A stretch of DNA of 64,000 nt from Candidatus Obscuribacter sp. (GCA_021772095.1 JADYXR010000204.1:62001-126000); one strand, 5' to 3'. Shown: positions 35,155 to 45,640, numbered from the stretch's first letter. Program-made: numbers and translations. Notes: generated from the sequence alone by a model not told the origin.

Positions 35155-36813
35155 TCAGTTGGAAATTGGCATCTGCGGATAGTTGCCGTACAGGCGGCAA
35201 ATGGTGGCACGATCGCGCACGGATAGAACGGGCAGGATCGTTGGGGATTCGGAGAAGAACATCACATCCGTGTTGCTGTTGGAGTGACCGTTGATTCCTA
35301 ATGCATGGCCGACTTCATGTAGACAAACCTTTTTCATGTCTTCGTCGTTGAGTGGGGTGCCACCGCGGTTGGTGAGTATCGTTACTTTCGCTCCGACGAT
35401 GCCAACGTCTACGCCGTTTGGTAGCGGTTGTCCGTTCAACTTAGTCAGACCGCCTTCGATTGGGCGTCCTTGTTCTAATATTCTTTTCGGATCACCGGTC
35501 CAGTCGCAGACGATATCCGATTGTGAGATATCAGTCGACAGTGAGAAGGCGATTCGACCTTCGGAGCCCAGAGCCCATTGAGAGAACGCGTACATGAGAT
35601 CTGCGTGGAAAGAGTTTTGATAACCTGGCACGCCGGTACCAGATGAAATGAATACGCGAATTGGCATGCGCGACCAGCGGAAATATTTGCCACCGGATGC
35701 GGCACCACTCATATAATCATCAGCGCCGCCTGGCGGCGATTGATTCGTCCCGACAAAACCGCCACCCTGCGGCGGCGGTTGGTATGCATTTCCTCCGCCG
35801 CCCTGGGCACCCGCTTGTTTCATTTGCTGCTGCAATCCTTGAATGCGTTGATGAATTTCACCCGCTTTCGGTGAACCAGGGTTCTCTTTCAAATAACGTT
35901 GATACCAGCCGATCGCATTGGGAATGTCCCCGAGACTTTGATAGTTGGATCCAATATTCAAAATTGCTTCTTTAATGCTCGGGTCTATTTTAACTGTCTG
36001 TTGAAATTCAGCGATAGCCTGAGGTAGCTGACCCGATTGTGCCAACGTGAAACCGAGATAAAAATGAGCCGGTGCGAAATTCGGATCCACGCTCAGTGCT
36101 TGTTGGAATGAAGCTTGTGCTTCACTGAATCGTTTTGCATTCAGTTGCGATTGACCTTGCTCGATCAGGCTTCGAAGATTCGACTGCCCTTTGCGTGAGC
36201 CGGCTTGTTGAATGTATCCGCGCACCTGGGCTGCGTCTGGTGCGTTGGGATTGGTTTCAAGATAATGCTGAAAGTACGGAACTGCCTTATCCATCTGGTT
36301 CATGTTCATCAAACAGCTGCCCAGATTGACGTTGATGAATGTCATTTGTGGGTTCAATTCCAGAGCTTTCATGTACTCAGGAATGGCTTGCTGTGGATTT
36401 CCGCTGTTCTGGAACGCCATACCTAGATAGCCATGAACCTCACCGCAACTCGGATCCATGCTCTGGGCGCGGTGCAAAAGATTAATCGCTTCCTTCGCCT
36501 TGCCAGAGTTGATCAGCTGTTCCGCCTGAGTGCACATGTTGCGGACTTCGTCGGTCATGGCGATCAGAAGCCGACCATGCCCATCGGCAGCCAGGCTGGG
36601 GGCACTCAAGGAGATTAAAGCGGCGAGAATCAAGCAATGAACAGCCGGTTTCAGACCTCGAAAGTTCGAGCCCGTGGACCGAACCTCCTCGAATAATTCC
36701 AGAGAACGCCTCTTCGAAGAAACCAAAAACTGCCGGGCGTTTTGTTCTGCGCTTAAGTAAATTGTGTTTTGCAAAAGAGTGCACTCGTCAGGGTTTATGG
36801 TCATATACCACAT
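35155..36813 (-). CDS. TPR protein with C-terminal matrixin-like zinc protease domain
   Basis: The 552-residue protein carries three to five TPRs (about 95-310; for example AHFYLGFTLAQSGQLPQAIA) and a Gly/Gln/Pro linker. A metzincin domain follows with HEVGHALGINGH (His499, Glu500, His503, His509) and a following Met-turn-like DVMFF. That is the HExxHxxGxxH signature of M10-like proteases. A hydrophobic export segment (CLILAALISLSAPSLA) begins only about 60 residues after the first ATG. The true start may be later, but no standard start codon is close to it. Secretion or membrane anchoring is likely. Confidence 0.8.
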   Translation of the reverse strand: MWYMTINPDECTLLQNTIYLSAEQNARQFLVSSKRRSLELFEEVRSTGSNFRGLKPAVHCLILAALISLSAPSLAADGHGRLLIAMTDEVRNMCTQAEQLINSGKAKEAINLLHRAQSMDPSCGEVHGYLGMAFQNSGNPQQAIPEYMKALELNPQMTFINVNLGSCLMNMNQMDKAVPYFQHYLETNPNAPDAAQVRGYIQQAGSRKGQSNLRSLIEQGQSQLNAKRFSEAQASFQQALSVDPNFAPAHFYLGFTLAQSGQLPQAIAEFQQTVKIDPSIKEAILNIGSNYQSLGDIPNAIGWYQRYLKENPGSPKAGEIHQRIQGLQQQMKQAGAQGGGGNAYQPPPQGGGFVGTNQSPPGGADDYMSGAASGGKYFRWSRMPIRVFISSGTGVPGYQNSFHADLMYAFSQWALGSEGRIAFSLSTDISQSDIVCDWTGDPKRILEQGRPIEGGLTKLNGQPLPNGVDVGIVGAKVTILTNRGGTPLNDEDMKKVCLHEVGHALGINGHSNSNTDVMFFSESPTILPVLSVRDRATICRLYGNYPQMPISN

Positions 36814-36906
36814 TCGGGACCACTAAATGGGCAAGCTTGCTTTTATCGATCTGATTATTATGGAATATAGATCTGTAGAACGCGGTCTGAGCAGGAGCGA
36901 TTCGGC

Positions 36907-39900
36907 GTGTGGCCTACCCCACAAGACTACAATGAATCCGTACAACAGCCTCAAATCTGCTTTTCGGATTTGGAACTAAGGAAATGCCGGGTTGAGCTTA
37001 ATCACCTCGGGCTGCCGCGTACCATGACGGGCGCGTTTGCGAGCGTCTATCGGCTTTCGAATTTGTCGGGGACTTCGTGGGCGGTCAGGTGTTTTCTCGA
37101 ACATCGCGAGGACATAAAGGAGCGCTACACTGCGGTGAGAAGCGCGGTGGCTGCCAGTGCGGCGAACGATTTGTTCGCCAATTTTGATTACATCGAACGC
37201 GGCATAAAAATAAAAAACGACTGGTATCCGATTCTCAAAATGGAGTGGATTGACGGTGACAGCCTGGACCAGTATCTCGATAGGCATGTGAAGACCAGAG
37301 CGAAAGTCGTAAATCTGCATAAGCAATTCAGAGACATGGTCGAGAAACTGAAGACCTCTGGTATCGCCCATGGTGACTTGCAGCATGATAATATTCTCGT
37401 CACTGATACTGGTCTTCGGCTGATCGATTACGATGATATGTTTGTTCAGGCGATAAGCGGCAAGGTCAGTCACGAACTCGGGCATCGAAATTATCAACAT
37501 CCGTCGCGCAGTCATGAGCATTTTTCTGCCGACCTGGACAATTATTCAACGTGGGTTATCGATCTTTCGTTGAAGGCGCTAGTCGTCGATCCGGAAATCT
37601 GGCGCGATTTTAATGGCGGCGATGATTGTCTGTTGTTTCGCTATAAGGATTTTACAGAACCTGATGAATCGCCACTCTTGAAGGCGTTGACGACGCACCT
37701 TCAGAGTGATTTACGTGAGTCGGCATTGTTGTTTCGCGACGTGCTCAGGTTAAATCCGGGTCGCACTCCTGAATATCATTCGGATAGACGGGAAGTAGAA
37801 AAGTTACTTCACCTTGAAAGTGTCGAGGTGATTACTGAGTCTGAGCGAAAAGAGTATAACGAGAAAAAGGAAGAAACGAAAGAAACGAAAGAAACGAGCG
37901 CCGATCCATTCGAGATGTCGTTTGTCGATTACGACCGCTGGCTTGCCAGCATCAACCAACAGCCTCAGCCGGGCAAGAAGACTCGCAAAGCGCTGGAAAA
38001 AGCAAAAGAGAACAGTGCTTCACTGGGCAAAAAAATTTGGAGGGAGCTGGTATCACATGTGGCACCATTCGCCTGGGCACGCGGTGTCGTCGATGAGGCT
38101 AACCGCGAGTATGACGAAGGAAACATCACTGAGGCGGTGAAGCTTTACACTGATGCCGTCTCGGTTTTGACGCCGCATGATGATTTTAAATATCGTGCTC
38201 GCGATGAGCGAGGATTGCAGTCCGCAGTTTTGTTGTGTGAGATCCTCGTAAATTTAGGCTACTGTTCCGTTCAGAAGCAACAGCTCGGAACTGCCGCGCA
38301 TTATTTTAGTGAGTCTCAAAAGAGAGCATCGCCCAATCTAGAACTGGGTCAAGCCAAACTGCAAGCCACTCTCCTGCTTGCGGCAACGTATTTCGAACTC
38401 GATCAGCGCGAGCGGGCGTTTCGCAGTATCAAAGAGGTTGCTGAGTCGACTGAGGTTCTAATGGTCGCGGTGCGCGGAGAACGAGAGGGACCGTTCGGCA
38501 CCAGTCTGACACTGCCTGCGATGCTAACGGAACTGGGGCACAACTATTTGACAGCCAGTGAATTTCCGAATGCCGAGGCGGCATATCTGGCGGCGATGGA
38601 AGCGTGCCAATGGATAAAGGATGAGCGCGAAACGTTGCGCGCCAATTTGATAATTGCGCGTGCTGCTTCAGGTTTTTGTTCTTCAAAAATCGCTCAAGAT
38701 GAAACTGAAGAAGCGATAAAGCAGTTCTTCGAATTGGTTGACGTTGAGGCGCAGGTTGATTTGTTTCAGCAATTAGTTAGAGCTGAGATGCGTGGGCCGC
38801 TGAAGACTTATTGGAAATTTGGCGAACTCATGCGCCTGCTCGGCCATGAGCTGGAAGCGAGGGGCAATCGCGAACAAGCTCGATTGGCTTATACTGCCAG
38901 TCTCACGGTGATGCGACTTTGCAATGATGGCAACGCCTTGCAAATGAAAATTGCTGATTGTCTTATAGGCTTGGGCAAATCACTCGAGGCGGTCGCCGTG
39001 ATTCGTGACGGTTCTGATTGGACTAAGGGACATTCTCCCTATTTGTCTGAACAAATAAGACTGATCGAAGACTTTAGCCATGCCCTTGTCGTCAGTACTG
39101 TGGTGTTCGACGACGATATTCAGAAGCACCGCTACCGGTGCCTTGATGCTTTAGTAAATAGTTGCCCTGGAATTGAAATTTTCGACAGCGCTATTTTAGA
39201 TCTGGAGTTGACCGAGCTTGGTGCCAAGCTGGCGTTTGCGGAACTGATGCTGGAACTTGCTCGTGATTTGAAACGGATCGGTCGGGAACGGGTGGCAAAA
39301 AGCGCGTATGCAGCTGCGTTCAGAGCATTCAAAAAGACGACCACGGACTCGGCTTACGGGTCTTCGATCATGGAATGTTTGTTAGCGATGGGCGATTTGG
39401 ACATCGCTGCGAATTTGTTGTTGGAAGGCGGCAGACTTGAGGAAATGGTCCGCTTGATGGTGAGCGTCATGATCAGTCAGCAGAATTACAATCGCGGTTC
39501 GATCTGCGAGCTGATGGCGAGGGTCGCGGACACACAAATGGCCAGACCACCGGCCTCGGTCACTGAGGCTGAGGTTCGGCAAACAATAGACTTGCTCTTG
39601 TGGTGCGCTGGAGAGGATGTCGAATTGATTGAATCCACCAGGCAACGCGCAGAGCGTTGGTTAGCCAACCGAGAAGTTGCGTTTGCGCATAATCTGGTCG
39701 AGCAAGGAAAATTCGCTGAAGCAATCGAACTGTTCGAGAAGCACGAAGGCACGGATGGTGGCAACGCACTACAAGTTCAAGAAATTTTGATTCTACGCTA
39801 TCTCTCGTCGGCTTTGATCGACAGAGACCGCGCCTATGTTACCGTCGCAGATGGCTATGCGTTTGGCTGTGCTATCGATCGCCTTAAAGGCATGCGCGAC

Positions 39901-41301
39901 AAAAACGTGTTGACGCCAACCTTCGCGGCCAAGGTTGCAGAACTTATTCGCAGCACTCGGATCGTCGGCGCTGAAAGATACGTCGAAGATGTTTATACAA
40001 TTTTCTTGGGCTGCGGTCGTGGTTTTGAAAATGCTGTTTTGAGTTTGCGCGATATGCTCACGCCTATTTCTCGCAACATGATCGAGAAACGGCTGAATAT
40101 CAAAGGCAACGAAGACGTCGTTATTTCGATTTCCGATGGACAATTCGAGTTAGAGATTCGTTCACCCGAGCAAATCGCGCAGTCACCGCCACCAATGAGC
40201 ACTGAGGACGGTGGCATCGACTCCTGGCGACAGATGCACCGAACTTTCTTCTTGATAGATCGTGAAGACTATGCCGGCGCTATCGAAGAGCTGGGGCGGC
40301 GAATCGAGGCGAGCCAGGAAGATAGTTTTAGATGCGATGCGATTCTGCTTCGTGGTTATTGCCAATTTCTGCTGCAAGACAATGTCGGGGCAGAACATTC
40401 TTTTAAACAAGCAATTTATGCCACCAGTCGAAATGATAGAGTCCGTCACACTAAGATGGCCGTTTGTATCTACTTGATCTTTAGTCGGACGCGCGACAAG
40501 GCACGTTACTTGCGGCAATTGGTTGACCCGACTCTGACGCAGAAAGACCTTTTCAAACTTGCCACTCAGCTCGCCGGTATCACTATGAACGAACGTGATG
40601 ATCTGGCCGACTACATGGCATTGGAGCTAATGAAGACCGCCGAAAAAGGCGAGAAGACCAGCCTGACCGCGCCAAAAATGTATCGCGCCGCGTTAGCAAT
40701 TTTGGGACTGAAAAACCAGCGAAGACAATTGCAAATCATCTTTGCCCTTGATGCGATTGGTAAATATCGCGGTGCATCCATTGTCTTGAAACAACACATC
40801 GATAAAGATGGAATCTACGATGACACCAACGAACTGCTTGCTAAGCTTGCGCGCAGGCACATCAGAGTGGTGGCAACGGATTGGATCAGTCACCTTTATA
40901 AAAGTGCTGGTGTCAATTTCCAAAAATACATTCAGGAGGCAGAGGAAGACCTCACACTTTCAAACTTGTCAAAAGTGCTCGATGGCACGGTGCCAAAGCG
41001 GCTGCTAATGGACGTGCGCCACGATCTGATTGGGTACTATGGGCGAGGTCGTTTGTCTCCCCAACTTTGTGTGCGCATTTCTCGAATTATCGCTGAAGGG
41101 ATTTTGGAAGACCCTACCGGTGAGCGGCGAGATCGTTTCTATAATGACTTGATTGGAATAGCTCGGGTCGTTGAAAAAGCTGATGCAGCGTCATGTGCAT
41201 CAATCACTCAGGTTCTGGAAGCGAGTGCGAAGGAAAGTTCTGCGGGTGGTTCTAATCCGCTTGACGATGAGTTGTTTCCGATGGTCGCCGATAAAAACTG
41301 A
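36907..41301 (+). CDS. Giant kinase-like protein with a long TPR array
   Basis: This 1464-residue protein has an N-terminal kinase-fold domain (about 30-260): Gly-loop-like TGAFASVY, WAVRCFLE with Arg where most kinases have the ATP-binding Lys, catalytic loop HGDLQHDN with Asp and Asn kept, and DYD for DFG. About 1100 residues of TPR-like helical repeats follow. The WAVRCF and ILKMEW patterns suggest a distinct bacterial kinase-like family in which this Arg is normal, so activity cannot be excluded. The start is a GTG with AGGAG 9 nt upstream. No membrane helix is seen. It is divergent from the metzincin gene and convergent with the kinase pair. Confidence 0.75.
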   Translation: MWPTPQDYNESVQQPQICFSDLELRKCRVELNHLGLPRTMTGAFASVYRLSNLSGTSWAVRCFLEHREDIKERYTAVRSAVAASAANDLFANFDYIERGIKIKNDWYPILKMEWIDGDSLDQYLDRHVKTRAKVVNLHKQFRDMVEKLKTSGIAHGDLQHDNILVTDTGLRLIDYDDMFVQAISGKVSHELGHRNYQHPSRSHEHFSADLDNYSTWVIDLSLKALVVDPEIWRDFNGGDDCLLFRYKDFTEPDESPLLKALTTHLQSDLRESALLFRDVLRLNPGRTPEYHSDRREVEKLLHLESVEVITESERKEYNEKKEETKETKETSADPFEMSFVDYDRWLASINQQPQPGKKTRKALEKAKENSASLGKKIWRELVSHVAPFAWARGVVDEANREYDEGNITEAVKLYTDAVSVLTPHDDFKYRARDERGLQSAVLLCEILVNLGYCSVQKQQLGTAAHYFSESQKRASPNLELGQAKLQATLLLAATYFELDQRERAFRSIKEVAESTEVLMVAVRGEREGPFGTSLTLPAMLTELGHNYLTASEFPNAEAAYLAAMEACQWIKDERETLRANLIIARAASGFCSSKIAQDETEEAIKQFFELVDVEAQVDLFQQLVRAEMRGPLKTYWKFGELMRLLGHELEARGNREQARLAYTASLTVMRLCNDGNALQMKIADCLIGLGKSLEAVAVIRDGSDWTKGHSPYLSEQIRLIEDFSHALVVSTVVFDDDIQKHRYRCLDALVNSCPGIEIFDSAILDLELTELGAKLAFAELMLELARDLKRIGRERVAKSAYAAAFRAFKKTTTDSAYGSSIMECLLAMGDLDIAANLLLEGGRLEEMVRLMVSVMISQQNYNRGSICELMARVADTQMARPPASVTEAEVRQTIDLLLWCAGEDVELIESTRQRAERWLANREVAFAHNLVEQGKFAEAIELFEKHEGTDGGNALQVQEILILRYLSSALIDRDRAYVTVADGYAFGCAIDRLKGMRDKNVLTPTFAAKVAELIRSTRIVGAERYVEDVYTIFLGCGRGFENAVLSLRDMLTPISRNMIEKRLNIKGNEDVVISISDGQFELEIRSPEQIAQSPPPMSTEDGGIDSWRQMHRTFFLIDREDYAGAIEELGRRIEASQEDSFRCDAILLRGYCQFLLQDNVGAEHSFKQAIYATSRNDRVRHTKMAVCIYLIFSRTRDKARYLRQLVDPTLTQKDLFKLATQLAGITMNERDDLADYMALELMKTAEKGEKTSLTAPKMYRAALAILGLKNQRRQLQIIFALDAIGKYRGASIVLKQHIDKDGIYDDTNELLAKLARRHIRVVATDWISHLYKSAGVNFQKYIQEAEEDLTLSNLSKVLDGTVPKRLLMDVRHDLIGYYGRGRLSPQLCVRISRIIAEGILEDPTGERRDRFYNDLIGIARVVEKADAASCASITQVLEASAKESSAGGSNPLDDELFPMVADKN

Positions 41302-41372
41302 TTCGATTCGACAGCGTTTATCTCTCCGCTAGCGGCTCTCCGTCGGTTAAGGAAATCAAAACTTCGTCGCCC

Positions 41373-43025
41373 TTATTCGGTGCCCGGCGCGAGGCGCCAC
41401 CCAAGTTGATCGAAGGCTTCGCGTAGTGTGACACCATTCTTATGGCAATAGTGCAGAGCAATCACTGCCATCTCAATTTTGCATTCGCCACGTTCTAAAA
41501 CCTTTTGACATTGAACTGCCGCGTGAATCGTCTTCTCGCTAAGCTGAGTGCGAGTCAAGAAACGAGTCACTTCGGCTCCCGAAGTGTTCAGCAGTTGCAT
41601 CGCTTCACGGTGATCATTGCCATTGATCATGTCGCATTCTTTCAATAGATCGACAACCTTGGACAGATCAGTGCGTTCTTGAACTCCTTTGGAAGGCAGT
41701 TGGGTGTAGAAAGTACCAGAACGAGTTTGATTCGAAATCCACTCGTTATCGAGGTTAATCTGATCTACGCTAAGCAAGCGTTCCAGCTCTTTACCCAATT
41801 CTTTAGCCGACTGAAATCGATCTTCAGGCCTCTTTTCCAGAGTGCGAAAAATAACTGACTCTATCTGTGGTGGCACAGCGATCATAGGGTTTACTTCTTC
41901 AAAAGATTTTGGACGATTCGAAACTTGCATTTGCATCGTGGCTAGTGCGTTCATTCCTTCGAACACACGCCTGCCGCTTATCGCCTCATACATGACGCAG
42001 CCCAACGAATAGATATCTGAGCGCGCATCAAGTTCGATACCCATGCATTGTTCGGGACTCATATAAAAAGGACTACCAAAAACGTCTCCGGTTTGCGTCA
42101 ATTTTTGAGCTGTTTTTTCTTCAGGTTTCAAAATTTTTGCGATGCCGAAATCGACAAGTTTTGCAAGATCAGAAGACCCGGCAACCTTGATCAGCATTAT
42201 GTTTCCTGGTTTTACATCGCGGTGGATCACACTGTTGGTGTGGGCGTGATATAAAGCAGAACATGTCTGCAAAAAGATAGTCAGAAAACGTCTTACTTCA
42301 AGAGGACCATCTATTTTGAGAAGTTGTTGCAGCACTTCTCCATCAAGGTATTCCATTGCGATAAACGGCAATCGATCTTCCGAGAATCCGTAATCGAACA
42401 CCCGCAAGAGATTCGGATGACGCAGATGCATAGACGCTTTCGCTTCGCGCTCGAAACGTTTAATTGCTTCCTCATCATCTAAAAGATGTGGATGCAAAAC
42501 CTTCAATGCGATGATCCGATTATTCGGAATGTCGACGACCTGGTAAATTCTGCCCATGCCACCATGTCCGATTTGACGAAGCACGCGATAACGTCCCGCG
42601 AATTGCTCGCTGGGTTGGAGCATTCTGTATGCGTTGGCGTCGTTGGCGGGGCTCAATCCGAGCGAAGATTGCGGTTTCTCGGGCTGCGTCTTGCGAGCGT
42701 CGGGTGGTGACGTGATGCTCTTCAAAAGAAGCTTATAAACTTCATCAGGATTTTCAGTTTTGATATTCCAGATTACTGAGGGACCATCTTTGGATACTGA
42801 TGAAAGTTGCCAACTCGGCTCTCCATCGGCACCTTCGTTGTAACCCACCATCAAAACGAATTGCGGCTCATCTTCGGAACGTTGCCAGCGAACTTTCAAC
42901 GGTTGAGGTGAAGTTTGCTCGGCGCGCTGCATCAAAACAGTAAGGTCCTGTTTCGATGGCGGTACACCGTGTACAGGATCTTGCGGCCGATTTGACTGGT
43001 TGCGAGGCGCGTCCTGTATTGGCAT
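41373..43025 (-). CDS. Ser/Thr protein kinase with C-terminal GspE-N-like segment (paralogue 1)
   Basis: In this 550-residue protein, residues 35-105 form a small domain shared with the next gene. The kinase domain (about 145-415) is complete: GHGGMG, Lys175, HRDVKPGN, DFGIAK, MSPEQC. The last 100 residues contain KECDMINGNDHREAMQLL and TIHAAVQCQ, a weak form of the repeat seen in GspE/MshE N-terminal domains, then a conserved ALHYCHKNG block. No membrane segment is present. It forms a tandem pair with the gene at 43285, 259 bp apart; no strong promoter was recognised in the gap. Confidence 0.9.
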   Translation of the reverse strand: MPIQDAPRNQSNRPQDPVHGVPPSKQDLTVLMQRAEQTSPQPLKVRWQRSEDEPQFVLMVGYNEGADGEPSWQLSSVSKDGPSVIWNIKTENPDEVYKLLLKSITSPPDARKTQPEKPQSSLGLSPANDANAYRMLQPSEQFAGRYRVLRQIGHGGMGRIYQVVDIPNNRIIALKVLHPHLLDDEEAIKRFEREAKASMHLRHPNLLRVFDYGFSEDRLPFIAMEYLDGEVLQQLLKIDGPLEVRRFLTIFLQTCSALYHAHTNSVIHRDVKPGNIMLIKVAGSSDLAKLVDFGIAKILKPEEKTAQKLTQTGDVFGSPFYMSPEQCMGIELDARSDIYSLGCVMYEAISGRRVFEGMNALATMQMQVSNRPKSFEEVNPMIAVPPQIESVIFRTLEKRPEDRFQSAKELGKELERLLSVDQINLDNEWISNQTRSGTFYTQLPSKGVQERTDLSKVVDLLKECDMINGNDHREAMQLLNTSGAEVTRFLTRTQLSEKTIHAAVQCQKVLERGECKIEMAVIALHYCHKNGVTLREAFDQLGWRLAPGTE

Positions 43026-43284
43026 TAGTTATACGATGGATTCTTCGGGTCACTCACATGAGTGTCTCAGTATATTTACCCGTGAAGCAAGCATTTATCG
43101 TGCGCAACTATAAAGGTTCGATTAAAGCCGCGGTCGAGTGGACTAGTTCCACTGCTAAATGTATGCATGCGTGCGCAGGCGTGTGAAACGTATACGAACG
43201 AACGCGTGTAGATCAACGTCCGACTTCTTGTGAGAACATGCTTCAAAACTCAATGTTCATGCGGCTTACGAAGAATCGAGCAAC

Positions 43285-44958
43285 TTAATCTACTTTCAGT
43301 TTCCAGCCCAATTCTTCCAATGCTTCTTCAAGACTAATGCGGCTACGTTGGCAATAATGCAAGGCGATAATCGCCTTCTCGACCTTCATCACATCGCGTT
43401 CGATCAATCCTTGCAATTGCACGGCGGAATGCAGAGTCTTGCCATCGAGTATGCCACTTTCAACAAGATATTTTCCGAGTTCACGTCGTCCAGGCTCATC
43501 AAGTGAGATCGCCTTCTGCAGTTCGGCATCAGTGATCAGCCCAGCTTGCTTTAGCAGTTTTACGATTGAAAGGAAGTTTGCAGGCTGCTGTTCTTGTCCG
43601 GTGTTCGGGTGAATTGTGTAAAACGTTCCCGAGCGAGTTTGCTTCGTGATGTAGTCTTCTTCATCTCGATCTCCACGCGCCAGGCGTTGCAGATCGAGAC
43701 TGAGAGCTTGCGCAGTCTGATACCGCATATGGGGCTCTTTCTCGAGGCACTTCATAATGATCGCTTCCAGTTCTGCCGGAATATTCGAATCAGGACGAAC
43801 AATCGAAAACGCTGGTGCCTTGACGTTGACGTGCATGTAGATCGTCTTGTAAGCGTTCTCTCCTTCGAATGGCCGTTTGCCGGTGACAGCTTGATACATT
43901 ACGCAGCCCAGCGAATAAATATCAGAACGGGCGTCGAGCAAAATTCCTTTGCACTGCTCCGGACTCATGTAATACGGACTGCCGAAAACGTCTCCGGTCT
44001 GCGTCAATTTCTGCGGTGTATCTTCACCATGCGGTTCGATTTTGGCGATACCAAAATCGAGGAGTTTTACGAGTTCGACATTCTGCGGGGTTTTCACAAG
44101 CATGATGTTGCTCGGTTTTACATCGCGGTGAATGACGCCCCTGATGTGCGCGTGACTCAGCGCAGAACAAACTTGATAGAAGATAGTCATGAAGTGGCTG
44201 AGCTTGAGCCGTCCCTGGTCGCGAAAGATCTGTTCGAGACTCGGTCCGTCGATGAACTCCATCACCATGAAAGGCAGACCTTCAGTCGTTTCGCCGTGAT
44301 CGAACACCGCCACGATGTTAAGGTGCGCAAGCGCCATTGTCGCTTTAAACTCTTGCTGGAAGCGCTTCTCCGGTTTCTTTTTATTTATTTTGTTTTGAGA
44401 TATTAGGTGCGGGTGCAACAGTTTGACTGCAACCATTCTGTCTTGTTTCAAATCCTTGGCTCGATACACGCGACTCATGCCGCCACAACCAATTTCCTCA
44501 CTCACTTCATAGCGATTGAGAAACAGCTGCTGACCGGGCTTTCTATCGATATCGCCAGCGCTTTTCCTGTGCCCGCGAGGATCGTTTTCATCGTCTGTAT
44601 CGCCAAGCGGCTTTTGTGGTGCGGGTCTCTGGGAAGGATTGCGGGCTCGTTTTTGAACAAGATTGTAGATCTGCTCGGGATTTTCCGTAGTCACACTCCA
44701 GAAAACCGTTGGCGGATCCTCGTTTTCGGTGCTCAAAACCCAGGTCGGCTCGACGCCCTCAATCAAATACGTGACCGTGAGCAAATACTCCGAGCCATCG
44801 CTCAGTTCAAATCTTGCATTCTCCGAGTGCGGCGACGATTCCTCAGCCAGTGCCATCAGCGCGGCAAGATGCGCGCGATTCGGAGGTGCTTTGTGCGTCT
44901 CCGGTCTATTGGCAGATTCGCCTTCGGGAGCGTGCCCCGCTGCGTTTTCAAGCGTCAT
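43285..44958 (-). CDS. Ser/Thr protein kinase with C-terminal GspE-N/MshEN-like domain (paralogue 2)
   Basis: This 557-residue protein has the same architecture as its neighbour: a shared N-terminal domain (EPTWVLSTENEDPP), an active-looking kinase domain (GCGGMS, HRDVKPSN, DFGIAK, MSPEQC), and a C-terminal domain. In the C-terminal domain, KQAGLITDAELQKAI and RELGKYLVESGILDGKTL match the LG-xx-LV-xxG-I/L-xxxx-L pattern of GspE N-terminal and MshEN domains, some of which bind cyclic di-GMP. Cytoplasmic. A second-messenger input to a Ser/Thr kinase is a hypothesis. Confidence 0.9.
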   Translation of the reverse strand: MTLENAAGHAPEGESANRPETHKAPPNRAHLAALMALAEESSPHSENARFELSDGSEYLLTVTYLIEGVEPTWVLSTENEDPPTVFWSVTTENPEQIYNLVQKRARNPSQRPAPQKPLGDTDDENDPRGHRKSAGDIDRKPGQQLFLNRYEVSEEIGCGGMSRVYRAKDLKQDRMVAVKLLHPHLISQNKINKKKPEKRFQQEFKATMALAHLNIVAVFDHGETTEGLPFMVMEFIDGPSLEQIFRDQGRLKLSHFMTIFYQVCSALSHAHIRGVIHRDVKPSNIMLVKTPQNVELVKLLDFGIAKIEPHGEDTPQKLTQTGDVFGSPYYMSPEQCKGILLDARSDIYSLGCVMYQAVTGKRPFEGENAYKTIYMHVNVKAPAFSIVRPDSNIPAELEAIIMKCLEKEPHMRYQTAQALSLDLQRLARGDRDEEDYITKQTRSGTFYTIHPNTGQEQQPANFLSIVKLLKQAGLITDAELQKAISLDEPGRRELGKYLVESGILDGKTLHSAVQLQGLIERDVMKVEKAIIALHYCQRSRISLEEALEELGWKLKVD

Positions 44959-45400
44959 TCGACTTCAATCCAGAACAGGTCCATAAAAGTCTCTTACCCA
45001 CTGCTCAGTATATTCTTCTCTATGTTCTAAAGTAGGAAGTTATTGATTTCAATCTTGATTATACAGAGAAGCTTATTACGCCTGCCTCTTGGCGGATTTG
45101 CTGGGTTAATCTCCGAACCTGGCGACTAGTTAAAATTTTTCATTTTGACGAGAGACTTGCGTCAGGCTTTAATTTGCGAGGGTGGGTGCGGCTCGGGAAA
45201 ATTCTGTTGGATTTGAGTGCCTGAGCGCAGAAGCCCGAGTTTTTATGAGATGCAAAACGTTTAAATGCGTTAGTGGCGGAGCCTTCCAAGGGCGCGCGGT
45301 TTCTGAGCCGGAGGCGCCTCGGAGGCTGCGTCCTGATGAGTTCAGAGGGAGTTGGCTTATCGGTCACTCGCGCATGGACTGAACGGGCTAAATATGACGA

Positions 45401-45453
45401 CTGACAAGATTGTCTGACAAGAACGACTGACAAGAAGTGGTTAACAAGAACGA
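45401..45453. repeat. 13-14-bp degenerate tandem repeat, about 4 copies
   Basis: Units begin at 45401, 45414, 45427 and 45441: CTGACAAGATTGT, CTGACAAGAACGA, CTGACAAGAAGTGG, TTAACAAGAACGA. More diverged CTGA...AAGAAC copies continue downstream to about 45545. Confidence 0.8.
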
Positions 45454-45640
45454 CTGAGAACGATTTTTGAGTACGGCTGACCAGAAAAACTGAAAAGAAC
45501 ATTTGGTTAGCCAATTGAACAGGTCGACTGACCCGAACGACTAAACCCGAACTTGTTCCGAGCCTGCCCAGCCCAATGCGCAACCGAACCGCTTTTGTTT
45601 TGACCTGCAACCAAACTTTTCCATATGGTACCTTCCGGCA

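Noticed and set aside
43594-45030. Two long plus-strand frames (270 and 207 codons) opposite the second kinase
   Set aside because: They are antisense to a kinase with all catalytic motifs; no domain pattern of their own.
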